NCBI RefSeq assembly: GCF_019397265.1
Contig: NZ_CP068985.1
Span: forward strand, 5,622,501-5,686,500
Source of the DNA: Nonomuraea coxensis DSM 45129
Lineage (GTDB): Bacteria; Actinomycetota; Actinomycetes; Streptosporangiales; Streptosporangiaceae
Direction: 5' to 3'
DNA: 64,000 nt
Position 1 is the stretch's first letter; every line of letters begins with the position of its first letter. This document shows positions 1 through 10,089 of this stretch, in pieces. The notes under the pieces were generated by a model, which did not search any database, was not told where the DNA came from, and worked only from the letters and a program-made list of their open reading frames with translations. The translations under genes and the position numbers were made by a program.

Positions 1-1
1 C

Positions 2-916
2 CTGTGCGAACGGCTGCTGGAGGAGGGGGCGGAGGTCGTCTGCATGGACAGCTTCCTCACCGGCGGGCCGCGCAACGTCGAGCACCTGATGGAGCGGCCC
101 GAGTTCCGGCTCGTCGAGAGCGACCTGACGGGGTTCGTGCACGTGCCGGACCGGCTGGACCTGGTGCTGCACTTCGCCTCGGCCGCCTCGCCCGCCGACT
201 ACCTGCGCTATCCCATCGAGACGCTGCGGGTGGGCAGCGTCGGCACCCTGCACGCGCTCGGGCTGGCCAGGGAGAAGGGCGCCCGGTTCGTCCTCGCCTC
301 CACCAGCGAGGTGTACGGCGACCCGCTGGAGCACCCGCAGAAGGAGACGTACTGGGGCAACGTGAACCCGGTCGGGCCGCGCAGCGTGTACGACGAGGCC
401 AAGCGCTTCGCCGAGTCGCTGACCACGGCCTACCGGCACTCGCGCGGCACCGACACGGGGATCGTGCGCATCTTCAACACCTACGGCCCGCGGATGCGCC
501 CGTTCGACGGCCGGGCCATCCCGACGTTCATCCGGCAGGCGCTGACCGGCGAGCCGATCACGATCACCGGCGACGGCTCGCAGACCCGCTCGATCTGCTA
601 CGTCGAGGACACCGTCTCCGGGATCATGGCGATGGCGCGCAGCGACTTCGCCGGGCCGGTCAACATCGGCAACCCGGACGAGGTGACCATGCTGGAGCTG
701 GCCACCCTGGTCCGGGATCTCACCGGGTCGTCGTCGGAGATCGTCTTCATCGACCGGCCGGCCGACGACCCGAAGGTGCGCCGGCCCGACACCACGCTCG
801 CCGCCGAACGGCTGGGCTGGCGGGCGCGGGTGCCGGCCGAGGAGGGACTGCGCCGCACCATCGAGTGGTTCCGCGCCGAACTCGGCACCCAGGAACCGCT
901 GGAACGGGCCCTCTAG
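2..916 (+). CDS. UDP-glucuronate decarboxylase-like NAD-dependent epimerase/dehydratase, 5' end cut off
   Basis: Extended short-chain dehydrogenase of the nucleotide-sugar epimerase/dehydratase family, open at the window edge, so the start and the glycine-rich NAD motif lie mostly outside. The visible part has the strand ending in MDSFLTGG, the motif STSEVYGDP, the catalytic YDEAK (Tyr-x3-Lys) and RIFNTYGPRM followed by the substrate-binding GEPITITGDGSQTRS segment. This pattern is typical of UDP-glucuronate decarboxylase (UDP-xylose synthase), which oxidises C4, decarboxylates and reduces again; a related dTDP-glucose dehydratase-like role cannot be excluded. It converges on mshC, and the two genes overlap by 4 bp at their stop codons. 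It may supply activated sugar for surface glycans; a link to the glycosyltransferases near 34 kb is only a guess. Confidence 0.8.
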   Translation: MCERLLEEGAEVVCMDSFLTGGPRNVEHLMERPEFRLVESDLTGFVHVPDRLDLVLHFASAASPADYLRYPIETLRVGSVGTLHALGLAREKGARFVLASTSEVYGDPLEHPQKETYWGNVNPVGPRSVYDEAKRFAESLTTAYRHSRGTDTGIVRIFNTYGPRMRPFDGRAIPTFIRQALTGEPITITGDGSQTRSICYVEDTVSGIMAMARSDFAGPVNIGNPDEVTMLELATLVRDLTGSSSEIVFIDRPADDPKVRRPDTTLAAERLGWRARVPAEEGLRRTIEWFRAELGTQEPLERAL

Positions 917-2163
917 CGGGCGGGGGCGCCGGAGGGGGGCCGGAGTGCGACGCCGAGCAGGGCGTCGGCCAGGTCGTTGACCAAGGCGGGTGCGGCCGGG
1001 TCCGCCCCGCCGGGCGCGAGCGCGTCCGCCGCCCAGGCGTCGATCGCGGCCAGCGCGCCGGGCGTGTCGAGGTCGTCGGCCAGGCGCTCGCGCACCCGGG
1101 TCAGCAGGTCCCCGGCGGGCGGCCCCGAGTCGCGGGCGACGGCCGAGCGCCAGGTGGCGAGCCTCCGCTCGGCCTCGGCCATCAGCTCCGGCACGTACTC
1201 CCAGTCGGCGCGGTAGTGGTGGGCCAGCAGCACCAGGCGGACCGCCATCGGGTCGTGCTCGGCGCGCAGCCGCCGGACGAAGACCAGGTTGCCCCGGGAC
1301 TTCGACATCTTCTCGCCGTCCAGCGCGACCATGCCCGCGTGGGAGTAGAACTTGGCGAACGGCCACTCCCCCGTCAGCGCGTGGCCCTCGGAGGCGCCGC
1401 ACTCGTGGTGCGGAAAGATCAGGTCGGAGCCGCCGCCGGCGACGTCGTAGCCGGGGCCCAGGTTGTCCAGCGCGATCGCGGTGCACTCGATGTGCCAGCC
1501 CGGCCGTCCCCTGCCCAGCCGGGACTCCCAGGCCGGCTCGCCCGGCCGCTCGGCCCGCCACAGCAGCCAGTCGAGCGGGTGCCGCTTGCCGGGCCGGTCG
1601 GGGTCGCCGCCGCGCTCGGCGAACAGCGCGGTCATCTCGTCCTCGCCGTAGCCGGAGACCTGGCCGAACTTGGGGGCGTCGGCGACGCTGAAGTAGACGT
1701 CGCCGTCGAGGTCGTAGGTGACGCCCTTGTCGGCCAGTCTGGCGATCGAGTCGGCCACCCGGTCGACGACCTCGGTGACGCCGACGTACTCGCGGGGCGG
1801 CAGGATGCGCAGGGCCTCCATGTCGCCGCGGAACAGCTCGATCTCCCGCTCGGCCAGCTCCCGCCAGTCGACGCCGGTCTGGGCGGCCCGCTCCAGCAGC
1901 GGGTCGTCGACGTCGGTGGCGTTCTGGGTGTAGTGGACCTCGTGGCCGGCGTCCCGCCACATCCGGCCGACCAGGTCGAAGGCGTGGTAGGTGTTGGCGT
2001 GGCCGAGGTGGGTGGCGTCGTAGGGGGTGATGCCGCAGACGTACATCCTGGCGGTCGGGCCGGGGTCGGTCTGCCGGACCTGCTTGGCGGACGTGTCGTA
2101 GAGACGCAGCGGAATGCTCTCACCAGGGAGCTTGGGGATGTTCTGGGCAGACCACGATCTCAT
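913..2163 (-). CDS. mshC: Mycothiol cysteine ligase MshC
   Basis: ATP-dependent ligase joining cysteine to GlcN-Ins, the penultimate step of mycothiol synthesis in actinobacteria. The 416-residue protein is a class I aminoacyl-tRNA synthetase fold like CysRS: the HIGH-type motif reads HLGHANTYHAF after YVCGITPYDAT, with the zinc-ligand Cys in CGITPYD and the later CTAIALDNLG and HHECGASEGH segments; the KMSKS motif is intact (GEKMSKSRGN). Its length is right for MshC rather than CysRS, which is longer and has a C-terminal anticodon domain. ATG start. It is the last gene of a minus-strand run that begins with the histidine phosphatase at about 4.86 kb, the order normally seen for mshC in actinomycetes. 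MshC marks the host as an actinobacterium. Confidence 0.95.
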   Translation of the reverse strand: MRSWSAQNIPKLPGESIPLRLYDTSAKQVRQTDPGPTARMYVCGITPYDATHLGHANTYHAFDLVGRMWRDAGHEVHYTQNATDVDDPLLERAAQTGVDWRELAEREIELFRGDMEALRILPPREYVGVTEVVDRVADSIARLADKGVTYDLDGDVYFSVADAPKFGQVSGYGEDEMTALFAERGGDPDRPGKRHPLDWLLWRAERPGEPAWESRLGRGRPGWHIECTAIALDNLGPGYDVAGGGSDLIFPHHECGASEGHALTGEWPFAKFYSHAGMVALDGEKMSKSRGNLVFVRRLRAEHDPMAVRLVLLAHHYRADWEYVPELMAEAERRLATWRSAVARDSGPPAGDLLTRVRERLADDLDTPGALAAIDAWAADALAPGGADPAAPALVNDLADALLGVALRPPSGAPAR

Positions 2164-2173
2164 GCCTTTGAGC

Positions 2174-2824
2174 CTATCCGTCCGTTTCCGCGGTCAGGTC
2201 GATGAAGTCGTACGTGACCTCGTCCGGTGACAGTGCAACCTCCATCACCGACAACGAGGCGAAGATGCGCCCGTCGGGCAGCTCGTGCCGGACGATGAGC
2301 GCGCCGGGGTCGGCCGACGGCTCGGCGGCCACGAGGTCCCGCCAGGTCCCGGCCGCCCGGAAGCGCGGCAGGTGCGCCAGCACGCGCGGTCCGGTCGGGT
2401 CCAGGCCCTCGTTGACCACCATGCTGGTGCCGTCCGGCAGGTCGGTGGTGGTCAGGCGCTCGCCGTCCCAGCTGAACAGCCGGACTCCGCCGAGCGTGGC
2501 CAGCACCAGGTGGAAGGGGTCGTAGCGGGACAGGTCGCCGCGGGGTCCCTCCCCTGTGTACGCCGCCCGCAACGCCAGATCGCCCCGCGAGACCTTGGTC
2601 CGCTCGGCGGCGGCCTTGCCTCGGCCGTTGAGCAGGGCGGCGGCGCGCCGGGCCGCCTGGTTGACCGCCAGCCAGGTGCCGCCGGCCTTGAGGTCGCGCC
2701 CGCCGACCACGCCGGGGTAGTCCGGCCAGTGCTCCCCGGGCCCCTCCCAGGGGCGGTCGGTGAACTCGTCCCGCACGCCCATGAGGGTGAGCGGGTGTCC
2801 CGTCCGTACGATCAGCGTGCACAT
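2174..2824 (-). CDS. NRDE/TANGO2 family protein
   Basis: Member of the NRDE (TANGO2) family, cytoplasmic proteins of unclear biochemistry; eukaryotic TANGO2 has been linked to haem and lipid handling, but the bacterial role is not established. The N terminus has the family hallmark of a Cys right after the initiator Met (MCTLIV), and the NRDE-like block reads GVRDEFTDRPWEGPG, here V-R-D-E rather than N-R-D-E, followed by DLKAGGTWLAVN. I chose the ATG at 2824, because the codon two residues upstream is TTG and the family needs Cys at position 2. It lies 10 bp upstream of mshC and 31 bp downstream of the SCO1664-like gene, so it is probably co-transcribed. 216 residues, normal or slightly short for the family. 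Confidence 0.8.
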   Translation of the reverse strand: MCTLIVRTGHPLTLMGVRDEFTDRPWEGPGEHWPDYPGVVGGRDLKAGGTWLAVNQAARRAAALLNGRGKAAAERTKVSRGDLALRAAYTGEGPRGDLSRYDPFHLVLATLGGVRLFSWDGERLTTTDLPDGTSMVVNEGLDPTGPRVLAHLPRFRAAGTWRDLVAAEPSADPGALIVRHELPDGRIFASLSVMEVALSPDEVTYDFIDLTAETDG

Positions 2825-2855
2825 GGGCAAAGGGTAGTAAATGCCGGAATGTCGG

Positions 2856-3620
2856 TCAGATCGGGGGCCAGGGGACGGCGGGCCAGCCCTCCGACGGGTA
2901 GGGGTGCACCCCGGTGTCGAGCAGCCGCCGCACCCGCTGCCAGGTGGCCTCCACCTCGGCGAGCGTGAGCAGCTCGCGCAGCCGCCGGCCGAGCGTGCCC
3001 GACTCCAGGTCGCGCTCCAGCTTGGCCAGCACCGCGACGGCCTCGCGGGAGAGGGGCTTGCCGCGCCACTGCCACAGCACGGTGCGCAGTTTGTCCTCCA
3101 CGGAGAAGCACACGCCGTGGTCGACGCCGTAGACGTGGCCCGTGGGCAGCGGCAGCAGGTGGCCGCCCTTGCGGTCGGCGTTGTTGACCACCGCGTCGAA
3201 GACCGCCATCCGCCGCACGACGGGGTTGCGGCTCTTGACCAGGCGCATGAGGTCGATCTCGCGCTCGGTGTCGATCCAGAGCTGGCACATGCCGGGGCCG
3301 AACGGGCCCTCGCGGTAGACGGTGGGCGGCACGATGCGCCACCCGGTGGCCTGGGAGACCTCGTAGGCGGCCACCTCGCGGGCGGCGAGCGTGCCGTCGG
3401 GGAAGTCCCACAGGGGGCGCTCGCCGCGCACCGGCTTGTAGACGCACGCCGCCGTGCGCTCGCCCAGCGTGACCGAGCAGTAGAGCGTCATGTTGGTGGC
3501 CTCGACCAGGCGGCCCGCCACCTCAAGCCGGCCGTCGCGCAGCAGCGCGAGGGCCTCCTCCTCGTTCATGCCCGGCGGATTGGACGGCTTGACGGCCGGT
3601 TCGCTCTCCGGAGCGGTCAT
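2856..3620 (-). CDS. SCO1664 family protein (kinase-like fold)
   Basis: 254-residue protein of the SCO1664 family, found almost only in actinobacteria next to mshC. The segment AVFDAVVNNADRKGGHLL followed by HGVCFSVEDKLRTVLW resembles the catalytic loop and metal-binding loop of phosphatidylinositol 3/4-kinase-like and HipA-like kinases (N-x-D-R-K and D-H-G), so an ATP-dependent phosphotransfer is possible, but no substrate is known. Its ATG overlaps the stop of the upstream DUF3090 gene by 4 bp, suggesting translational coupling. The conserved neighbourhood (histidine phosphatase, DUF3090, mshC) suggests a shared pathway; whether that is mycothiol metabolism is not shown by the sequence. Confidence 0.8.
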   Translation of the reverse strand: MTAPESEPAVKPSNPPGMNEEEALALLRDGRLEVAGRLVEATNMTLYCSVTLGERTAACVYKPVRGERPLWDFPDGTLAAREVAAYEVSQATGWRIVPPTVYREGPFGPGMCQLWIDTEREIDLMRLVKSRNPVVRRMAVFDAVVNNADRKGGHLLPLPTGHVYGVDHGVCFSVEDKLRTVLWQWRGKPLSREAVAVLAKLERDLESGTLGRRLRELLTLAEVEATWQRVRRLLDTGVHPYPSEGWPAVPWPPI

Positions 3621-4165
3621 GAAGCCGCCTCACCCCCGCGATATCCGTTGAGGCGGACGCAGACGTGCCCCGCGGCGTCGAGCGGCTGCCCGCACAGGGG
3701 ACACGGCGGCCGGCCCGCCGAGACGATCTGCAACGCCCGTTTGGTGAACGCGCGCGCGGCGCCCGCGCTGATCCGCACCCGGAGCACCGCGGGATCGGGG
3801 CCGTCGAGATCCTCCTCGTCGACGACCTCCTGCGCCTCTATCACCACCTGCGACCGCTCGGCGTCCCACGCCAGCGCCATCGTGCCGACCCGGAAGTCCT
3901 CCGCCAGGGGCACGTCGAGCGGGGCGTCGTCGGTCAGGTCGGCCGGCGCCACCGCGGGCACGTGGGCGGTGCCCCCGCTGAGCCTCAGCACCTCGTCGAG
4001 GAGCTCGTCGAGCCGGCCGGCGAGCGCCGCGACCTGCAGTTTCTCCAGCGCCACCGTGGTCAGTCTGCCCTCGGCCCTGGCCTGCAGATAGAAGACCCGC
4101 GCGCCCGGCTGCCCCAGGGCGCCTGCGACGAACCTCTCCGGTGGGTCGTAGTCGAAGACCGGCAT
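3617..4165 (-). CDS. DUF3090 family protein
   Basis: 182-residue member of DUF3090, function unknown. It begins with MPVFDYDPPERFVAGALG and has the typical acidic middle (DELLDEVLRLSGG). It ends with a small metal-binding-like element, CPLCGQPLDAAGHVC, whose two Cys pairs could bind zinc. ATG start 9 bp after the histidine phosphatase stop; its own stop overlaps the next start by 4 bp. In actinobacteria the histidine phosphatase, DUF3090 and SCO1664 genes travel together, so the three products probably act in one process. Confidence 0.85.
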   Translation of the reverse strand: MPVFDYDPPERFVAGALGQPGARVFYLQARAEGRLTTVALEKLQVAALAGRLDELLDEVLRLSGGTAHVPAVAPADLTDDAPLDVPLAEDFRVGTMALAWDAERSQVVIEAQEVVDEEDLDGPDPAVLRVRISAGAARAFTKRALQIVSAGRPPCPLCGQPLDAAGHVCVRLNGYRGGEAAS

Positions 4166-4174
4166 AGCCTGACC

Positions 4175-4861
4175 TTACGTGGTTCCGGGTCCACCGCCGA
4201 CGGCGGCATCGCTCCCGGTGTGATTTTCTCCCCCGTCTTTCTCCTCCGAATCCTCGGGAAGCCGCAATTCCCCCATATCGTTGAGCCTGAGAACAAAGGG
4301 ACGCAAGGGTGCATAGCGAATGACGGTGAGGGCCGCCGGATCAGCCGTTATCCGCTGAAACTGATCAAGATGCAGCCCCAGAGCGTCGGCGACGATCGAC
4401 TTGATCACGTCGCCGTGGCTGCAGACGAGGTAGACAGCCTTCTCCCCCAGGTGATGATTCCACTCCCGGACCGCCGTGACGGCCCGGTGCTGCATGGCCG
4501 CCACCGACTCCCCGCCGGGGAACGCCGCCGCGCTCGGATGGGCCTGCACGACCTGCCACAGCGGCTCCTTGGCGAGCTCCTTCAGCGGCCGGCCGGTCCA
4601 CTCGCCGTAGCCGCACTCGATGAAACGTTCATCGGTCCGCACAGGGAGGTCGCGGCCCGCGGCGACCGCCGCGGCCGTCTCCTGGCAGCGTTCGAGCGGG
4701 CTGGAGACGATGGCGTCGAGCCGGACGCCGGCGATGCGCCCCGCGAGCGCCTCGGCCTGGGCCCGCCCCGCCTCGCTCAGCCGCACGCCCGGAGTCCGGC
4801 CGGCCAGCACCGGGCCGGTGAGGTCCGTCAGCCCGTGGCGGGCCAGAAGCAGCGTGGTCAC
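4175..4861 (-). CDS. Histidine phosphatase family protein (MSMEG_4193-like)
   Basis: Phosphoglycerate-mutase-like phosphatase. The N-terminal RHG motif with the phospho-accepting His is in TTLLLARHGLTDLTG; further catalytic residues are in SSPLERCQET and the second His in VCSHGDVIKS. About 228 residues. An ATG at 4888 is in frame, but the GTG at 4861 places the catalytic beta-strand at the usual distance from the N terminus, so I prefer it. The substrate is unknown. It is the first gene of the mshC operon. The C-terminal tail (EDSEEKDGGENHTG and onward) is acidic, of low complexity and encoded by clearly less GC-rich DNA than its surroundings. Confidence 0.85.
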   Translation of the reverse strand: MTTLLLARHGLTDLTGPVLAGRTPGVRLSEAGRAQAEALAGRIAGVRLDAIVSSPLERCQETAAAVAAGRDLPVRTDERFIECGYGEWTGRPLKELAKEPLWQVVQAHPSAAAFPGGESVAAMQHRAVTAVREWNHHLGEKAVYLVCSHGDVIKSIVADALGLHLDQFQRITADPAALTVIRYAPLRPFVLRLNDMGELRLPEDSEEKDGGENHTGSDAAVGGGPGTT

Positions 4862-4891
4862 CCGGCAAGTGTCGCAGCTCTCGATCACAGT

Positions 4892-4955
4892 GTCGAAACC
4901 GGCGTCGAAACCGGCGTCGAGGCCGGGAACGCGGCGTCGAGGCCGGGAACGCGGC
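4892..4955 (+). repeat. Short tandem repeats upstream of the histidine phosphatase gene
   Basis: Two 12-bp units GTCGAAACCGGC (4892-4915) are followed directly by two 20-bp units starting GTCGAGGCCGGGAACG (4916-4935 and 4936-4955). The units share the GTCGA/GG core, so this looks like stepwise slippage. It lies in the roughly 200-bp gap between two divergent genes, where both promoters should be. Confidence 0.85.
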
Positions 4956-5058
4956 CGGGGCCGGGCGCCGGGGAAAGGCCGCCGGGGAAGGCGCGTCCGT
5001 GCCGTGCGCGGCGTCTATCAGGACGTCGCGGCCACCCGGGCGGTAACCTGGCGGGATC

Positions 5059-6006
5059 ATGGAGCAGCGCTATGTCGGCCGCAGCGGCCTGTCGGTGTCC
5101 CGGCTGGGGCTCGGCACGATGACCTGGGGTCGTGACACCGACGCGGACGAGGCGGCCGCCCAGCTCCGCACGTTCCTCGACGCCGGGGGCACGCTGGTGG
5201 ACACCGCCGACGTCTACACCGGCGGCGACGCCGAGCGGCTCCTCGGCAGGCTGCTGCGCGAGTCGGCGCCCCGCTCGGAGCTCGTGATCTCCACGAAGGC
5301 CGTGGTGACCCCCAACGGGCGCCGCCCGCGCGACGCCTCCCGGCGCCATCTCATCGCCGCGGTCGACGACTCGCTCAACCGCCTCGGGCTCGACTACGTC
5401 GACCTGTGGCAGCTCCACACGTACGACGAGGAGGTGCCGCTGGAGGAGACGCTGGCCGCGCTCGACGCGATCGTCTCCTCCGGCCGCGCGGTCTACGCCG
5501 GCGTGTGCGACTACACCGGCTGGCAGCTCGCCGCCGCCGCGGTCACCCAGAAGTCGATCCCCGGCCGCATCCCGATCACCTCGGCGCAGGCCGAGTACAG
5601 CCTGCTGGCCCGCGAGCCGGAGCGCGAGCTGCTGCCCGCCGCGGCGCACCTGGGGGTCGGGGTGCTGGCCTGGTCCCCGCTCGGCCGGGGCGTGCTGACC
5701 GGGAAGTACCGCACCGGCATCCCGGCCGACTCGCGCGCCGCGACGCCGCACTTCGCCGACTTCGTCCGCCCCTACCTCGACGAGCGCTCGCGCGCGGTGG
5801 TGGAGGCGGTGATGACCGCGGCGGACGGGCTCGGCGTCTCGCCGCTGGCCGTGGCGCTGTCGTGGGTGCGCGACCAGCCGGGCGTGGCCTCGGCGATCGT
5901 GGGGGCGCGTACGCATGCGCAGCTCAAGGGCGTGCTCCCGGCCGAGGAGGTGGTGCTCCCGATCGAGATCCGGGAGGCCCTGGACGACGTGTCGTCGCTC
6001 GACTGA
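5059..6006 (+). CDS. Aldo/keto reductase
   Basis: 315-residue NADPH-dependent oxidoreductase with a TIM barrel. The catalytic tetrad region is visible: Asp and Tyr in DTADVYTGGDAE, Lys in ELVISTKAVV, His in DLWQLHTYDEE. The cofactor-binding C terminus is in SAIVGARTHAQL. The N terminus MEQRYVGRSGLSVSRLGLG matches the KefF/YajO-like AKR group. The ATG follows a weak GGCGGGA ribosome-binding site. It is monocistronic and its divergent neighbour is the histidine phosphatase. The physiological substrate cannot be told from sequence. Confidence 0.9.
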   Translation: MEQRYVGRSGLSVSRLGLGTMTWGRDTDADEAAAQLRTFLDAGGTLVDTADVYTGGDAERLLGRLLRESAPRSELVISTKAVVTPNGRRPRDASRRHLIAAVDDSLNRLGLDYVDLWQLHTYDEEVPLEETLAALDAIVSSGRAVYAGVCDYTGWQLAAAAVTQKSIPGRIPITSAQAEYSLLAREPERELLPAAAHLGVGVLAWSPLGRGVLTGKYRTGIPADSRAATPHFADFVRPYLDERSRAVVEAVMTAADGLGVSPLAVALSWVRDQPGVASAIVGARTHAQLKGVLPAEEVVLPIEIREALDDVSSLD

Positions 6007-6142
6007 CCCGCGACCGGCGGGAACAAGAAGCTCTCTCGCGTATCACTAGTCGATACCGAATCGCAACTTCCTCTGCCGAACACGTGCGCCCGCGGGCGGC
6101 GTCCATCAAGATTTTCCTCGTAAGCGACGCAGGAGGGGACGG

Positions 6143-7018
6143 ATGGGGAGCAGAACCGCGATCTCGGCCGGAGTTCTCGCGGTGGCACTGGTGGCCGTCC
6201 CCGGGGCGGCGCCCGCCGTGGCGGCGACGGCCGGCGCCCAGGACTGCACGCGGGACGGGGGGCTGCTGTCGGGGGTGACCAACACCCTGTGCGACGTGGT
6301 GGGCACGCTCACGGGCACCGTGGACGCGCTCACGGGCGGCGTCACCGACCCGGTGACCCGGCCCGTGGAGAAGACCACCGACGAGCTGCTCGGCCGGGTC
6401 GGCGAGGTCGTGCCGACCGGGCGGCCGACCGGCTCAGGTAACGCCGCGTCGCCCTCGCCGGACGCCACCCGCACGGCGAGGTCCCACGGCCAGGAGGACG
6501 ACGGGTGCGACACGCCGGTCGCCTGCGCCGGCGAGCCGGTCCCGCGGTCCGGCACGACCACCTCGGCGCCGCCGCAGCGCGAACGTCCGTCCCAGCCCTC
6601 GGAGAAGAAGAAGCCGGCCGCCACGGCGACCACCTCGCCGACCTCCGGGCCGGCCGTCCCCGCCGTGACCGCCTCGCCTCCGTGGAGCGCCCGCCCGCGC
6701 CCCGCCGATGACGACGCCCGCGAGGAGAACGAGGAGAGCTCCCGCTCCACCGCCGATCCCGAGGAGCCCCGGGTGGAGCTGCTGTGGCCCAACCCGTTCG
6801 CCCGCGAGCTGACCGTGCCGCTCCAGGACCAGCGGGTGGTGCGGCCCACTCCCCCGGCCTCCGACGTGCTCGGCACCGTGCTGACGATCGCGCTGCTCGG
6901 CTCGGCGGTGCTGGCCACGCGCATCGTGCAGCAGCGGCGGCAGCGCACCGAGCCGGTCGAGTCGATCCCGTTCGAGCCGGCCCGCGTGGGCGGCGGCAGC
7001 CGCCAGCGCCTCGCCTGA
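6143..7018 (+). CDS. Secreted, C-terminally membrane-anchored protein of unknown function
   Basis: 291 residues with a clear Sec signal peptide (Gly-Ser-Arg n-region, then a hydrophobic stretch ending near APAVAATAGA). A short domain with two Cys follows (DCTRDGGLL and NTLCDVVG), which could form a disulfide. Then comes a long Pro/Ser/Thr/Glu-rich linker, and near residue 245 a single membrane segment (VLGTVLTIALLGSAVLA) followed by a basic cytoplasmic tail (RQRR). This is a wall-spanning tether topology. The ribosome-binding site AGGAGGGG is strong. I do not recognise a family; the repeated VDALTGGVTDPV motif is reminiscent of chaplin-like or cell-wall proteins but is not diagnostic. It converges on fabI. 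Confidence 0.6.
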   Translation: MGSRTAISAGVLAVALVAVPGAAPAVAATAGAQDCTRDGGLLSGVTNTLCDVVGTLTGTVDALTGGVTDPVTRPVEKTTDELLGRVGEVVPTGRPTGSGNAASPSPDATRTARSHGQEDDGCDTPVACAGEPVPRSGTTTSAPPQRERPSQPSEKKKPAATATTSPTSGPAVPAVTASPPWSARPRPADDDAREENEESSRSTADPEEPRVELLWPNPFARELTVPLQDQRVVRPTPPASDVLGTVLTIALLGSAVLATRIVQQRRQRTEPVESIPFEPARVGGGSRQRLA

Positions 7019-7056
7019 CGCGGGGCCCCGGCGGCCGTCGGTGACAGCGGCGCGGG

Positions 7057-7821
7057 TCAGCCGCCGACGGCGTGGACGCCGCCGTCGACGTGCACGATCT
7101 CGCCCGTGGTGGCGGGGAACCAGTCGGACATCAGCGCCACGCAGGCGCGGGCGGCCGGCACCGTGTCGGCGAGGTCCCACCCGAGGGGGGCCCGGTCCGG
7201 CCAGCTGTCCTCGAACTCCTTGAAACCCGGGATCGACTTGGCGGCCATCGTGCGCAGCGGGCCGGCCGCCACGAGGTTGACCCGGATGCCGTGCTTGCCG
7301 AGGTCGCGGGCGAGGTAGCGGTTGCACGACTCCAGGCCGGCCTTGGCCACGCCCATCCAGTCGTAGACCGGCCACGCCTTGGAGGCGTCGAAGTCGAGGC
7401 CGACCACCGCGCCGCCCTCCTTCATGAGCGGCAGGCAGGCCACGGCCAGCGACTTGTAGGAGTACGTCGAGATCTGCACCGCCGTGGAGACGTCCTCCCA
7501 CGGCGTGTTGAGGAAGTTGCCGCCGAGCGCGGTCTGCGGGGCGAAGGCGATCGAGTGCACCACGCCGTCGAGGCCGTCGACGTGCTCGCCGACCCGGTCG
7601 GCCAGCGTGTCGAGGTGCTCGGTGTTCTGGACGTCGAGCTCCAGCACCGGCGGCGTGCTGGGCAGCCGCTTCGCGATGCGCTCCACCAGGCTGAGCCGCC
7701 CGAACCCGGTCAGCACGACCGTCGCGCCCTCCTCCTGGGCCAGCTTGGCGACCGAGAAGGCGATCGAGGCGTCGGTGAGCACGCCCGTCACGAGGATCCG
7801 CTTGCCGTCGAGAATGCCCAC
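7057..7821 (-). CDS. fabI: Enoyl-[acyl-carrier-protein] reductase (NADH) FabI
   Basis: Last reduction step of the fatty acid elongation cycle (enoyl-ACP to acyl-ACP). Features: N-terminal GILDGKRILVTGVLTDASIA with the FabI-type glycine pattern, SIAFAPQ, and the catalytic Tyr-x6-Lys in VYDWMGVAKAG; the C terminus shows GEIVHVDGG. The frame stays open to a TTG at 7839, but that would overlap fabG by 17 bp. The GTG at 7821 sits one base after the fabG stop and is the start used by close relatives in actinomycetes (InhA/FabI begin MGILDGK), so I use it; 254 residues. Translation is probably coupled to fabG. Confidence 0.9.
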   Translation of the reverse strand: MGILDGKRILVTGVLTDASIAFSVAKLAQEEGATVVLTGFGRLSLVERIAKRLPSTPPVLELDVQNTEHLDTLADRVGEHVDGLDGVVHSIAFAPQTALGGNFLNTPWEDVSTAVQISTYSYKSLAVACLPLMKEGGAVVGLDFDASKAWPVYDWMGVAKAGLESCNRYLARDLGKHGIRVNLVAAGPLRTMAAKSIPGFKEFEDSWPDRAPLGWDLADTVPAARACVALMSDWFPATTGEIVHVDGGVHAVGG

Positions 7822-7822
7822 G

Positions 7823-8518
7823 TCAGTGCCCCATTCCAAGTCCGCCGTCGACCGGGATCACGGCTCCGGTGATGTAGGAGGCGTCGTCGCTCGCCAGGAA
7901 GCGGACGACGCGCGCGATCTCCTCGGGGGCCGCCTGCCTGCCGAGGGGGATGTTGGCCACGATCTTGTCCTGGTCGAGCCCCGAGGTCATGTCGGTGGCG
8001 ACGAAACCGGGCGAGACCACGTTGACCGTGATGTTGCGGGAGCCGTACTCGCGGGCCAGGGAGCGGGCGAAGCCGACCAGGCCCGCCTTGGAGGCCGCGT
8101 AGTTGGCCTGGCCCGCCTGTCCTGACAGGCCTATGACGGAGGAGATGAGCACGATGCGACCGCGCTTGAGCTTCATCATGGGCCGGATGGCGCGCTTGGC
8201 GACGCGGTAGGCGCCGGTGAGGTTGGTGTCGATGACGTCGGTGAAGGTGTCCTCCTTCATCATCGCCAGCAGCGTGTCCTTGGTGATGCCCGCGTTGGAG
8301 ACGAGCACCTCGACCGGGCCCTGCTCGGCCTCGACCTTGTCGAAGGCGGCCTCGACGTCGTCGGTGCTGGTGACGTCGCAGCGCACGCCGAACAGGCCCT
8401 CGGGAGGCTCCCCCGATCGATAGGTGACCGCGACGGCGTCGCCTGCCGCGGCGAGTTCACGGGCGATCGCGAGGCCGATGCCTCGGTTGCCCCCGGTGAC
8501 GAGTACAGAGCGTGCCAT
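7823..8518 (-). CDS. fabG: 3-oxoacyl-[acyl-carrier-protein] reductase FabG
   Basis: NADPH-dependent short-chain dehydrogenase reducing 3-oxoacyl-ACP in fatty acid synthesis. It has the TGGNRGIG cofactor motif near residue 8, VSNAGIT, the catalytic Ser in LISSVIGLSG and YAASK (Tyr-x3-Lys), and ends with the usual VDGGLGMGH. 231 residues, a typical length. It is first in a two-gene fabG-fabI operon, the order seen for mabA-inhA in mycobacteria. Divergent from tldD across a 77-bp gap. Confidence 0.92.
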   Translation of the reverse strand: MARSVLVTGGNRGIGLAIARELAAAGDAVAVTYRSGEPPEGLFGVRCDVTSTDDVEAAFDKVEAEQGPVEVLVSNAGITKDTLLAMMKEDTFTDVIDTNLTGAYRVAKRAIRPMMKLKRGRIVLISSVIGLSGQAGQANYAASKAGLVGFARSLAREYGSRNITVNVVSPGFVATDMTSGLDQDKIVANIPLGRQAAPEEIARVVRFLASDDASYITGAVIPVDGGLGMGH

Positions 8519-8595
8519 GACACCAGACGCTATCCCCTACCGGCCGGTATCCGGTTGTCCGGGTGAGACAAGATCGCAGGGTTAGGATCGTGGAC

Positions 8596-10085
<1,490 letters not shown>

Positions 10086-10089
<4 letters not shown>

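Noticed and set aside
7034..7071. Terminator hairpin between the 6.1-kb gene and fabI
   Set aside because: The arms (GCCGTCGG / CCGACGGC) match, but one arm lies inside the fabI coding region and the loop is long, so it may be chance in GC-rich DNA.
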